NCBI RefSeq assembly: GCF_014204865.1
Contig: NZ_JACHMG010000001.1
Location: 2,728,001 to 2,792,000, forward strand
Reading direction: 5' to 3'
Origin: Amycolatopsis jiangsuensis
GTDB lineage: Bacteria; Actinomycetota; Actinomycetes; Mycobacteriales; Pseudonocardiaceae
DNA: 64,000 nucleotides
Shown here: positions 1 through 8,233 of the stretch, in pieces
How positions within the stretch are numbered: the first letter of the stretch is position 1
Layout: every line of letters begins with the position of its first letter
Position numbers and translations under genes: made by a program
The notes under the pieces: model-generated
Database searches by the model: none
What the model saw: the letters and a program-made list of their open reading frames with translations, nothing else
Told to the model about the DNA's origin: nothing

Positions 1-941
1 AACTTCGGCGCGATGATCTCCGCGTGCTTGCGCATGTGCGCGCGAAGCCCGTCGGCGTCCTTGAGGAACCGCACGTGCCGCAGGTGGTTGACCTTGTCCG
101 GGCCGATGGTGCGCAGCGCGATCAGACCCAGCCACCACGCGATGTTCGCCTCGGAGGCACCGAAGAAGCCGACGCCCGCCCCGGCGAAGGTGATCTTCGA
201 GGTGGACCCGAACACGAACGCACGGTCCGGATTACCGGCCTCCGCGCACAGCGCGAGCAGGTCCGCCACCTCGGTCTCCACCTCGGTGAGATGGTGCACG
301 GCGTAGGCGTTGTCCCAGATGATCCGGAAGTCCGGTGCGGCAGTGGGCATCGCGGCCAGCCGCCGGGCGGTCTCGTCGGAGAAGGTGACCCCGGTCGGGT
401 TCGAGTACTTGGGCACGCACCAGATGCCCTTGATCCCGGCGTCCGCGGCGGCCAGCCGCTCGACCTCGTCCATGTCCGGGCCGGTCCCGGTCATCGCCAC
501 CGGGATCAGCTCGATGCCGAACCGGGCGGCGAGGTTGAAGTGCCGGTCGTAGCCGGGCACCGGGCACAGCATGGCCACGCGCGGCTCGTCCGCCCACCGG
601 CGTTCCCCACCGGGCAGGGTGGACAGCATCGCCTGCGCGACCGTGTCGTGCATCAGCTCCAGGCTCGAGTTCCCGGCCGCGAGCAGCTGCTCCTCCGGCA
701 CCTGCAGTGCGCCCGCGAAGATGCGGCGCAGCTCGGGCAGGCCCTTGAGCCCGCCGTAGTTGCGGGTGTCGGAACCGTCCTCGGCGCGGTACTCGCCGTT
801 GGGCAGGGTCAGCAGGTCCGCGGCGAGGTCGAGCTGGCGGGGCGACGGCTTGCCGCGGGTGATGTCCAGGGACAGGCCGCGGTCGACGAGCGCCGCGTAG
901 GCACGACGGGCGGAGTCGACGTCGACGGAAGCTGTGGTCAT
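1..941 (-). CDS. Aminotransferase class I/II, AspT/MocR-type (3' part missing)
   Basis: PLP-dependent aminotransferase. The protein starts MTTASVDVDS and runs off the left edge after about 313 residues. The motif NYGGLKGL near residue 65, PVPGYDRHF, and STSKITFAGAGVGF with the Schiff-base lysine near residue 270 fit the subgroup Ic aspartate aminotransferases of actinobacteria (Corynebacterium AspT family). In M. tuberculosis a related gene (aspB, Rv3565) also lies in the sterol-ring catabolic region, so its place beside a sterol locus may be conserved. The start ATG is the first in frame after the divergent promoter gap. The family is clear; the exact amino-acid substrate is inferred. Confidence 0.88.
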   Translation of the reverse strand, partial: MTTASVDVDSARRAYAALVDRGLSLDITRGKPSPRQLDLAADLLTLPNGEYRAEDGSDTRNYGGLKGLPELRRIFAGALQVPEEQLLAAGNSSLELMHDTVAQAMLSTLPGGERRWADEPRVAMLCPVPGYDRHFNLAARFGIELIPVAMTGTGPDMDEVERLAAADAGIKGIWCVPKYSNPTGVTFSDETARRLAAMPTAAPDFRIIWDNAYAVHHLTEVETEVADLLALCAEAGNPDRAFVFGSTSKITFAGAGVGFFGASEANIAWWLGLIALRTIGPDKVNHLRHVRFLKDADGLRAHMRKHAEIIAPK

Positions 942-1002
942 GGCCTCCACGCTAAACCGCTCGTCGACACGGTTTTCCGACAGGGTGGGCTAGCGTGGGT
1001 AC

Positions 1003-1485
1003 GTGCGGTACGTGGTGCATGCCGATCTGCGGCAGTTCTCCTTGCGGGACAAGAGTGCCTGGCTCCCGGGCGACGGCGGGTGGACCGACGAGGCGGTGAC
1101 CTCGCATCGGATCGCCGTGGAGCCGTCGTCGCTCGCGGTGGCGACCGCGCGGTCCGATCTGGTCGAGGTGGAGGTGTCCGCGCATCCGTCCGCACCACCC
1201 GTCCGGGTGGACGCGGAGCACGTCGTGGAGGCCGATCTGGCGGTTCCCGGCGGCGAGGTGACGCTCGCCGGCCCCACCGACTACCCGGACCGGTGGCACC
1301 ACCTCTCACTGGCACCCGGCCGGTACCGGGTGCGGGTGTCCTATGTGGAGAGCGGGCCCCCTGCCGCACCGTGGAACGAGCACGAGTTCGGCGCCCACTT
1401 CCGCTACGTACTGGACCTGTGGCCTTCGGCCTCCCCCGCTCCCGTCGCCGTCCGCCGCGCCGGCGCGGCGGTCTGGGACGGCTGA
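1003..1485 (+). CDS. Hypothetical protein, 160 aa
   Basis: Unrecognised. A GTG start gives MRYVVHADLRQF, a soluble, beta-rich sequence without signal peptide or membrane segment. A C-terminal stretch (YRVRVSY, then HFRYVLDLWP) looks like the end of a beta-sandwich fold, but no family can be assigned. It is divergent from the aminotransferase, with a 61-bp gap, and convergent with the mce operon end (35 bp between stops). Codon use (strong third-position GC) supports real coding. Function unknown. Confidence 0.65.
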   Translation: MRYVVHADLRQFSLRDKSAWLPGDGGWTDEAVTSHRIAVEPSSLAVATARSDLVEVEVSAHPSAPPVRVDAEHVVEADLAVPGGEVTLAGPTDYPDRWHHLSLAPGRYRVRVSYVESGPPAAPWNEHEFGAHFRYVLDLWPSASPAPVAVRRAGAAVWDG

Positions 1486-1520
1486 GCTCGGCCGGTGCAC
1501 GATCCGGGGGCGAGGCGTGG

Positions 1521-2009
1521 TCACAGCGGGTCCATGCCGGTGATCTTCCACTGTCCGTCGCTGCGGTGGGCGGTCACCGAGAGCGGCGCCACGGACGACT
1601 TCGGGGCGCCGCCCGAGGGCAGGATCGTCTGCTGGTCCAGGAAAAGCAGCAGGCTCGCGTCGTCGCCACGCAGGCTGCGCACGCCGATCGCACGGACAGT
1701 GGTGGTGCGGATCAGCTTCTGCTCCGCAGCCTTCTGCCGGGCGGAGGCGAACTGGGTCCGGTACTGGGCCACCGCGGGCCCGCTCAGCACCTCGGCCGCG
1801 GCGCGGGTGGTGCGGTCGAGATTGGCGTAGTCGTAGGAGAACACCGCCTTCACCGCCGCACCGACCTGGCCGGTCACCTCCGCGGTCGCGGACTGGTCGG
1901 CCAGCGCCTCGTCGTCGCCCGGGCGCAGCAGCCACGCCTGGACGGCGAACCACACGGCGCACCCCAGCGTCACGACCGCGATCGCCAGCGGCAGTACGCG
2001 TGTTTTCAC
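1521..2009 (-). CDS. Mce-associated membrane protein (Mas type), last gene of operon
   Basis: 162 aa. One N-terminal membrane segment (VLPLAIAVVTLGCAVWFAVQ, about residues 4-23) is followed by an extracytoplasmic domain with the motif FSYDYANLDR, typical of Mce-associated proteins (M. tuberculosis Rv3492c/Rv3493c type) that stabilise Mce complexes. I chose GTG at 2009 because it overlaps the upstream stop (GTGA), as elsewhere in this operon; a longer reading frame exists upstream. Position after MceF and another Mas gene fits the mce4 operon order. Confidence 0.85.
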   Translation of the reverse strand: MKTRVLPLAIAVVTLGCAVWFAVQAWLLRPGDDEALADQSATAEVTGQVGAAVKAVFSYDYANLDRTTRAAAEVLSGPAVAQYRTQFASARQKAAEQKLIRTTTVRAIGVRSLRGDDASLLLFLDQQTILPSGGAPKSSVAPLSVTAHRSDGQWKITGMDPL

Positions 2010-2494
2010 GAGCCCACCGCCTGCACTCCCCCGACCTTCCATGCCTCACCCTCCCGGGCGAAATCGACACTCAACCGGGCCTGTTTCGCCGTCGCGGCGC
2101 CACCGCCGGTGCTCACCCGCACGTCGAGCACCGCGATCAGCCGGGCGGTGCCCGCCGCCGGGTCGAGGTCGGTCACCGCGGCCTGCACGAGAGACGCGGT
2201 CGACACCGTTTTCGTGCTCGTCGCCCGCTGGATCTGCAGCTGCCGGTCGCCGGCGAGGTCCTTCCCGTACTGCCCGGTCGTCGCGGCGATCCACCGGTCC
2301 ACGTCGGCGGCCCCGCTGTGGTAGTCGACCGTGTTGAGGGTGACCAGCTCCGTGCCCGCCGCGGCGAGCACGGCGTCCCGGTCCCGGCCGCGGGCGAACC
2401 CGTCGTCGTGCGCGGCCTGCCACCACGACCAGCCGAACCACGCGGCCGCCAGCACACCCACCACGGACAGCACCCACAGCAGCCGCGTGATCAT
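2006..2494 (-). CDS. Mce-associated membrane protein (Mas type)
   Basis: 162 aa. It has an N-terminal membrane anchor (LLWVLSVVGVLAAAWFGWSW) and an extracytoplasmic NTF2-like domain whose core, TVDYHSGAADVDRWIAATTG, matches the conserved TxDYR...R motif of Mce-associated proteins. Its ATG overlaps the mceF stop by 4 bases, and its own stop overlaps the next gene, so it is translationally coupled on both sides. The likely role is assembly or stability of the Mce sterol importer at the membrane. Confidence 0.86.
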   Translation of the reverse strand: MITRLLWVLSVVGVLAAAWFGWSWWQAAHDDGFARGRDRDAVLAAAGTELVTLNTVDYHSGAADVDRWIAATTGQYGKDLAGDRQLQIQRATSTKTVSTASLVQAAVTDLDPAAGTARLIAVLDVRVSTGGGAATAKQARLSVDFAREGEAWKVGGVQAVGS

Positions 2495-3735
2495 CAGGAC
2501 CCGCCCAGCAACGCCCCGAGCCCACCCGCCGCGGGCGTGCCCAACGAGCCCAGCAGCCCGGGCAGCTCGTTCTTCCCGGCGGACGAGGAAGGTTCGGACG
2601 GGTGCGGTGCGGCCGGGATCGCGGGCGGTTTCCCGGCGTACGGCGCGTTCTGCGAACCCCGCACAGCGGTCGGGCTACCGGGCGGCTCCGCGCAATAGGC
2701 GTTCAGGTTGACCGGCGCTTCGGTGGTGTCGCTGGCCGGACGCTGCTTGGTGCCCTCGTACCCCTTGGTGCACGACGCCGGGTCGAAGAAGTTGAACACC
2801 ACGCCGAGGTGCCCGCTGCCGTCCGGCGACGTCGACGGCGCGAACGCCGAGATCACCGGATAGGCCACGAGCAGCTCCTCGAGCGCATCGGTGCGCGAGG
2901 AGGTGATCTGCGCGGTGGTCAGCGAGTTCGCGAACAGCACCCCGAGGTCGGTTCCCGACGTCGCGAGCACGTCGCTGATCTGGCGGCTCAGCTGGGGAGC
3001 CTGGTCGATCACCGTGCGCAGCTCGGGATCGGAGCTCTTGAGCTGCCCGGCGATCGTGTGCAGCCCCGAGGCGAACGAGGTGATGTTCCGGGCCTGCCGC
3101 TCCTGCGTCGCGAACACGGTACGCGAATTGCCCAGCAGCCCTTGGGTCTCCGGCACGTACTGGGTGGCGGTCGCGGTCAGCGAACCGGTGCTGTCGAGCA
3201 GCTTCTGCAGCTGCAGCCCGGAACCGGCGAACGCGTCGTAGGTCTCTTCCACGACCGTCTTCAGCGATCCGGGGTCGACGCTCGCGACCAGGTTGTCCAG
3301 ATGCGACAGCACGGACTCCGGCGAGGTGGGCAGCGACGTGCGCTGCTGGTCGATCACCGCGCCGTTCTCCAGGTAGGGCCCGGAATCCCGGTTCGGCAGC
3401 AGGTCCACGAACTGCTCCCCGACCGCGGACCGGTTCGCCACCTGCGCCCGCAGATCGGCCGGGATCTCCGGGCCGCCGGAGTCCAGGTCCAGGGTCACGT
3501 CGATACCGTGCCCGGTGAGGTCGAGCTTCGCGACTCGGCCCACGGTCACCCCGCGGTAGGCGACCTCCGAGTTCACGAAGATCCCGCCGGAGTCCGCCAG
3601 CTGCAGGGTGACCTGATAGCCGCGGCTGCCGAAGAGCCGGTCGAGCCCGGCATAGTGGCCGCCGGCGTAGACCACCGACACCACCGCGATCAGGACGAAC
3701 ACCAGCAGCTGGATCCGGGTCTTGCGGGTGGTCAT
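2494..3735 (-). CDS. mce4F: MCE family protein MceF (mce4-type)
   Basis: 413 aa, one of six MlaD-domain subunits that form the periplasm-spanning channel of an Mce importer. An N-terminal membrane segment (about 9-25) is followed by the MCE domain (about 35-115), with GGIFVNSEVAYRGVTVGRV and AVGEQFVDLLP, then a long helical MCE region and a Pro/Gly/Ser-rich tail. Start and stop overlap the neighbouring genes. The mce4 assignment rests on gene order with hsd4A, fdxD and chsE4/5, which parallels the M. tuberculosis cholesterol importer. Confidence 0.9.
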   Translation of the reverse strand: MTTRKTRIQLLVFVLIAVVSVVYAGGHYAGLDRLFGSRGYQVTLQLADSGGIFVNSEVAYRGVTVGRVAKLDLTGHGIDVTLDLDSGGPEIPADLRAQVANRSAVGEQFVDLLPNRDSGPYLENGAVIDQQRTSLPTSPESVLSHLDNLVASVDPGSLKTVVEETYDAFAGSGLQLQKLLDSTGSLTATATQYVPETQGLLGNSRTVFATQERQARNITSFASGLHTIAGQLKSSDPELRTVIDQAPQLSRQISDVLATSGTDLGVLFANSLTTAQITSSRTDALEELLVAYPVISAFAPSTSPDGSGHLGVVFNFFDPASCTKGYEGTKQRPASDTTEAPVNLNAYCAEPPGSPTAVRGSQNAPYAGKPPAIPAAPHPSEPSSSAGKNELPGLLGSLGTPAAGGLGALLGGS

Positions 3736-4931
3736 TTCCCGCCCCCTCCGGTCAGTCCGCCCAGCAGTCCGCCCAGGACACCGCCGAACCCGGGCTGGTT
3801 GCTTGCGGGCGGCGCGGTGGTCGGCAGCGGCAGCGGTGCCTCGCCGGGCCCGTTGGTCAGCGGCAGCGAGCCCGGCGCGGTCGGCGAGGCACCGGGCAGC
3901 TGGATCGGCGGCTGCGAGGAGTGGGTGAAGTTCTGCACGAGCTTGTCCAGGTCGAGGTTGATCCGCGCGTCGACGTTCGCGTAGTCGCCCTTGATCACGT
4001 TGCCCGCGTAGTCCGGGAACGGGTAGGTGAGCAGGATCTGCAGGGCGTCGGGCAGGTTCTTGCCTGCCGCGCCGAGTTCGCGCAGCGTCGGCTCCAGCGC
4101 CTCGAGGTTGGCCACGAGCTGGTCGCGACTGCGGTGCACGGTGTCCACCGCGACCCCGGACAGTTTGTTCAGCGCGTTCAGCATGTCCACCAGCTGATCG
4201 CGCTGGTCGGCGACGATCTTGATCCCCGGCGCCAGGTCGTCCAGCGCGGTGGTGAGGTTCTGCTGCTGGCCGACCAGGGTGTGCGACAGCTTGTCCAGCC
4301 CGTCGATCGCCCGCAGGATCTCGCCCTTGTGCCCGTCCAGCTGGGTGGCCAGCTCGTCCACCCGCGACAGCAACGCACGCATCTGCGGTTCGTTGCCCGA
4401 CAGCGCACTGTTCAGCTCGTGGGTGATGTTCTGCAGCTGCTCCACTCCGCCGCCGTTGAGCAGCAGCGAAAGCGCGCCGAGGACCTCTTCGATCTCCGGG
4501 TTGCGATTGGTGCGCCCGAGCGGGATCTGCGCGCCGTCGGCCAGCCGGCCGGCGGGCTGCTCCGCCCCCGGTGCGCCCAGCTCCACGAACTTCTCCCCCA
4601 GCAGGCTCGACTGCCGCAGTTCGGCACGCGCGTTGGCAGGCAGCGCGATGTCGCCGTTCACCGTCATCGCGACGAGCGCGGACCGGGTGTCCGGGGTGAG
4701 CGTGACCTTGTCGACCCGGCCGACCGCCACGTCGTTCACCTTCACGGTGGCCTGCGGCACCAGGTCGAGCACATCGGTGAACAGCGCGGTCACGTGGTAC
4801 GGGTGATCACCCAGATCCGCGCCGCCGGGCAGCGGGGTGGAGTAGAGCCCGTTGAACCCGCCGTCACTGCACCCGGCGAGCACCAGCACCCCGGCCAGCA
4901 CGCCGGCCAGCCGCCGGCGCACCCGCTTCAC
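3732..4931 (-). CDS. mce4E: MCE family lipoprotein MceE (LprN/LprK type)
   Basis: 399 aa. GTG at 4931 gives MKRVRRRLAGVLAGVLVLAGC: a lipoprotein signal with lipobox LAGC, lipidated Cys about residue 21. The MCE domain (about 40-130) carries VKVNDVAVGRVDKV and SLLGEKFVEL. A long coiled helical region follows. This start overlaps the upstream stop (GTGA) and puts the lipobox where expected; a 67-residue longer frame is not plausible. The E subunit is the lipoprotein of each Mce set; here it anchors the complex on the outer face. Confidence 0.9.
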   Translation of the reverse strand: MKRVRRRLAGVLAGVLVLAGCSDGGFNGLYSTPLPGGADLGDHPYHVTALFTDVLDLVPQATVKVNDVAVGRVDKVTLTPDTRSALVAMTVNGDIALPANARAELRQSSLLGEKFVELGAPGAEQPAGRLADGAQIPLGRTNRNPEIEEVLGALSLLLNGGGVEQLQNITHELNSALSGNEPQMRALLSRVDELATQLDGHKGEILRAIDGLDKLSHTLVGQQQNLTTALDDLAPGIKIVADQRDQLVDMLNALNKLSGVAVDTVHRSRDQLVANLEALEPTLRELGAAGKNLPDALQILLTYPFPDYAGNVIKGDYANVDARINLDLDKLVQNFTHSSQPPIQLPGASPTAPGSLPLTNGPGEAPLPLPTTAPPASNQPGFGGVLGGLLGGLTGGGGK

Positions 4932-6124
4932 TTGCCACCCCCGGAAAGCTGGGTCAGCACGTCGGACAACGGCAGCGGCAGCGGAGGCAACTGCCCGTTC
5001 TGCAGGGAGTTGAGCGCCTGCGGGATCGTGGGCAGCTTCAGCGTGCCGTCGAGCACCGGGGCGAGCTTCTTGCAGATGCCGCCGAGCGCGTCCGGGATCG
5101 GCTTCGGGGTGCCGGCGCTGATCAGCCGGCACACGGTCAGGATCGGCGGGTTGGTGACCTCGTTGAGGTTGTCCCGCACCGCGATCGTGCCGGACGCCGC
5201 GTCGTAGGAGTTGATGAAGTTCGTCGCCCCGGTCGGCGCCACGTCGAGCACCTCGGCGAGCGCGGCCCGCTGGTCCACCAGCACCTTGGTCAGCGAGGCC
5301 AGTTTGTCCACATTGGAGCTGAGGGCGGATTTGTTGTCCGCCACGAACTGCTTCACCTGGCCCAGCGAGGAGGACAGGGAGTCGAGCGCGGCCCCGACGT
5401 CCCCGGAATCGTCGGCGAGGAAGCCGCTCACATCGGACACCCGCTCGTAGAACTGGTTGAGCTGACTGTCGCTGCGCACCAGCGCGGAGGTGAACGAGTT
5501 CAGGTTCCGCACGGTGGAGAAGAGATCGTCCTTGGACTTGTCCAAAGTAGACGATAGGTCGGCGAGGCGGGTCACCGTGGAGTTGAGGTCGGAGCCGTTG
5601 CCGTCGAGGTTGTCCGCCGCGGTGTCGAGTACGTCCGACAGCGCGCCGTTCTTGTTGGCGCCGTGGGGTCCCAGCGCGGTGGACAGCTTGTCGAGGCTGG
5701 CGTACAGGTCGTCGAGCTCCACCGGGGTGGCGGTCTTGTCCCGCGCCAGCACGGTGCCGCCGGCCAGCGTCGGCCCGGTGTCGTAGGCCGGGGTGAGCTG
5801 CACGTAGCGGTCGCTGACCAGGCTCGGCGCGACCACCACCGCCCCGGCACCGGCGGGGATCGGCACGTCGCCGTCCACCCGCATCTCCACGCGCACCGCC
5901 TGCCCGTCCGGCGTCACCGACGTGACCTGGCCGACCGGCACGCCCAGCACCCGCACCGACGAACCCGCGTAGAGCCCCACCGTCTTGCCGAAGTACGCGG
6001 AGATCTTCGTGCCGCCCGTGTCACGCAGCAGCAGCCACAGCCCGGCGGTCAGCAGAAGCGCCGCCACACACCCGAAAGCCAGCCACGTGACCAGCGATCG
6101 CCCGGCCCTGGTCTCGATGGTCAT
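4928..6124 (-). CDS. mce4D: MCE family protein MceD
   Basis: 398 aa. Start MTIETRAGRSLVTW, then a membrane helix (about 12-31), the MCE domain (about 38-120) with KTVGLYAGSSVRVLGVPVGQV, and long alpha-helical repeats rich in Asp/Ser/Leu. The ATG at 6124 has GGGAG upstream; the in-frame extension to 6241 overlaps mceC and is unlikely. This is the only Mce gene in the operon not coupled by overlap to its predecessor: a 43-bp gap with a tandem repeat separates it from mceC. Confidence 0.9.
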   Translation of the reverse strand: MTIETRAGRSLVTWLAFGCVAALLLTAGLWLLLRDTGGTKISAYFGKTVGLYAGSSVRVLGVPVGQVTSVTPDGQAVRVEMRVDGDVPIPAGAGAVVVAPSLVSDRYVQLTPAYDTGPTLAGGTVLARDKTATPVELDDLYASLDKLSTALGPHGANKNGALSDVLDTAADNLDGNGSDLNSTVTRLADLSSTLDKSKDDLFSTVRNLNSFTSALVRSDSQLNQFYERVSDVSGFLADDSGDVGAALDSLSSSLGQVKQFVADNKSALSSNVDKLASLTKVLVDQRAALAEVLDVAPTGATNFINSYDAASGTIAVRDNLNEVTNPPILTVCRLISAGTPKPIPDALGGICKKLAPVLDGTLKLPTIPQALNSLQNGQLPPLPLPLSDVLTQLSGGGK

Positions 6125-6138
6125 GTCGCCCTCCCTGC

Positions 6139-6167
6139 GTGGCTGTGGCGGGGGTGGCTGTGGCGGG
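6139..6167. repeat. Tandem repeat between mceC and mceD
   Basis: Two exact copies of GTGGCTGTGGCGGG (6139-6152 and 6154-6167) with one base between them fill most of the 43-bp gap just after the mceC stop. They lie next to the mceD ribosome-binding region on the transcript. Confidence 0.8.
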
Positions 6168-7199
6168 TCATCGGCCGCCCACCCCCTGGTTCGGCGCGGC
6201 GATGGGCGGGGTGCAGCCCTCCGGGTTGATCGACAAGCCACCGGCGGTGATCGTCGGCGGCAGCAGCCCGCACAGGTACCCCTCGAACCAGCGCCCGTTG
6301 CCGGTCGCGTTGGCGCCGACCCTGGCGAACGGCGCCATCAGCTGCAGGCTGCGGTCGAGGTTGCTCTGGTTGTGCTGCAGCACATCGGTCACCTTCCCCA
6401 GCTCGGCGAGCGTCGGCGCGAGCTGCGTGCGGTTGTCCTCGACGAGCCCGGAGAGCTGCTGCGAGATCTGCTGGGTGCCCTTCAGCAGGGTGCTGATCTG
6501 CTCGCGGCGCTTCTGCAGCTCCGAGAGCAACAGGTTGCCGTCGCTGATCACCTGCTGCAGCTGGGCGTTGCGGTCGGACAGCGTCTTGGACACCTGGCTC
6601 GTGTTGGACAGCAGGGTGTGCAGGTCGGCGTCTCGCGACGACACCGTCCGCGACAGGGACGACAGCCCGGACAGCGTGTCCTTCAGGTACTTCGGGCTGT
6701 CTTTGAGCGCACCGGAGAGCGCGTTGAAGCTGTCCGCCAGCTGCTTCGTGTCGATGTCGCCGACCGTGGTGGACAGCTGGTCGAACGCGTCCTGCAGCTG
6801 GAACGGCGTACGCGTGCGCTGCACCGGGATGGCCGCATCCGGATCCTGGGCGCCACCGCCCTTCGGCGTGAGCGCGAGGTACTTCTCCCCCAGCAGCGTC
6901 TTGATCTCGATCGACGCCGTGGACTGCTCGCCGACACGTACGCCCTTGACGCGGAACTTCACCAGCACCTGCTTGTGCCCCAGCGACACCGACGTCACCT
7001 CGCCGACCTTGACGCCGGCCACCTCGACCTCGTTGTCCGGCGCGAGCCCCGCCGCCTCGGCGAACGAGGCGGTGTAGGTGGTGCCGTTGCCGAAGATCGG
7101 GATGCTGTCGGAGAAGTACGTCACCGCGGTCACCAGCACGATGAGCACCAGCGTGACCGCGCCGACCGCTGCCTGGTTGCGTTCCTTCAGCCGCTTCAC
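6168..7199 (-). CDS. mce4C: MCE family protein MceC
   Basis: 343 aa. GTG at 7199 (MKRLKERNQAAVGAV) overlaps the mceB stop as GTGA. There is a membrane helix at about 11-28 and an MCE domain at about 35-120 with EAAGLAPDNEVEVAGVKVGEV and LLGEKYLALTP. The C-terminal half is a long helical barrel-forming region ending in a short segment with two cysteines (YLCGLLPP, EGCTPP), shared with MceB. It is a subunit of the lipid/sterol translocating hexamer. Confidence 0.9.
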   Translation of the reverse strand: MKRLKERNQAAVGAVTLVLIVLVTAVTYFSDSIPIFGNGTTYTASFAEAAGLAPDNEVEVAGVKVGEVTSVSLGHKQVLVKFRVKGVRVGEQSTASIEIKTLLGEKYLALTPKGGGAQDPDAAIPVQRTRTPFQLQDAFDQLSTTVGDIDTKQLADSFNALSGALKDSPKYLKDTLSGLSSLSRTVSSRDADLHTLLSNTSQVSKTLSDRNAQLQQVISDGNLLLSELQKRREQISTLLKGTQQISQQLSGLVEDNRTQLAPTLAELGKVTDVLQHNQSNLDRSLQLMAPFARVGANATGNGRWFEGYLCGLLPPTITAGGLSINPEGCTPPIAAPNQGVGGR

Positions 7200-8233
7200 G
7201 GGCCACACCTCGGCGCTCGCTCGGTACCGGGGATCGGCACGATCGGCAGCGTGACGTCGAGCGAGGAGATGCCGACCGTGCCCTCGATACCGCACAGGTA
7301 GTAGTTGAACCAGCTGCCGTAGCTCAGCGTCCGGGTGAACTTCTCCAGGTTCCCCGGCAGCACCTGCAGCAGGTGCTCCAGCAGCTGCTGCGAATCGGCC
7401 AGGTTTTTCGACACCGTGCCGAGCTGCTTCACGTCGTCGGCCACGGCCGGCCGGGCGTCGGCGAGCAGGCCGGCGGTGGCGGTGGTCAGCTCGCCCAACG
7501 CGCCGACCGCCTCGCCGATCGGCTCCCGCTGCTGCGCGAGCCCGCTGACCAGCCGCTGGGTCTGGTCGATCAGGTCGCCCAGCTGCGGTCCGCGCGCGTT
7601 GACCGTGCCGAGCACCTGGTTGAGGTTGCCGATCACCTGCCCGATCACCTGGTCCTTGTCCGCGATCGAGGTGGTGATCGACGCGGTGTGCGCGAGCAGG
7701 CTGGTGATCGTGCCGCCCTCACCCTGGAAGACCTGCACGATCTCGGCGGAGAGCTGGTTGACCTCCTTCGGGTCCAGCGCCTTGAACAGCGGTTTGAACC
7801 CGTTGAACAGCACGGTCAGGTTCAGCGCCGGCTTGGTCCGCTCCGCCGGGATGGTGCCGCCCGCGGGCAGCGTGCCGGGCCCGGTCACGTCGGTGCCCAG
7901 CGCCAGGTACCGCTGGCCGACGAGGTTGCGGTACTTGATCGTCGCGGTGGCCAGCGCGGGCAGCCGGTAGGACGAGTCGACCGCGAAGCGGACCTCGGCG
8001 CGGGCCTGCTCGCCCTCGGCGACGTCGATCGTGTCGACCTGCCCGACCTTGACGCCGGAGATCCGCACGTCGTCGCCTGCCTGCAGGCCCGAGGCGTCGG
8101 TGAACTTCGCGACGTACCCCGAGGCGTTCCCGAAGTTCGTGTTCGCGATGGTCGCCGCGAGCACGCCGGTGAGCAGCACGGTGACCGCGGCGAAGATCAG
8201 GATCTTCACCAGCGCCGGGACGAACGACCTCAT
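7196..8233 (-). CDS. mce4B: MCE family protein MceB
   Basis: 345 aa. A hydrophobic N-terminus (ILIFAAVTVLLTGVLAATIA) is followed by the MCE domain with TDASGLQAGDDVRISGVKVG and LVGQRYLALG, a helical MCE region with many Gln/Leu heptads, and a C-terminal YYLCGIEG motif with a second Cys near the end. The ATG overlaps the mceA stop (ATGA). Second Mce subunit of the operon; role as for the other subunits in the transmembrane lipid conduit. Confidence 0.9.
   Translation of the reverse strand: MRSFVPALVKILIFAAVTVLLTGVLAATIANTNFGNASGYVAKFTDASGLQAGDDVRISGVKVGQVDTIDVAEGEQARAEVRFAVDSSYRLPALATATIKYRNLVGQRYLALGTDVTGPGTLPAGGTIPAERTKPALNLTVLFNGFKPLFKALDPKEVNQLSAEIVQVFQGEGGTITSLLAHTASITTSIADKDQVIGQVIGNLNQVLGTVNARGPQLGDLIDQTQRLVSGLAQQREPIGEAVGALGELTTATAGLLADARPAVADDVKQLGTVSKNLADSQQLLEHLLQVLPGNLEKFTRTLSYGSWFNYYLCGIEGTVGISSLDVTLPIVPIPGTERAPRCGP

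Noticed and set aside
954..975. AAACCG/CGGTTT dyad around GTCGAC between the aminotransferase and hypothetical gene
   Set aside because: Six-base arms of this kind are common by chance and no regulator is linked.
24..2324. Very long open frame on the plus strand opposite the aminotransferase and mce-end genes
   Set aside because: Its product is Arg/Gly/Val-rich low-complexity sequence without motifs; it mirrors third-position GC of the real minus-strand genes.
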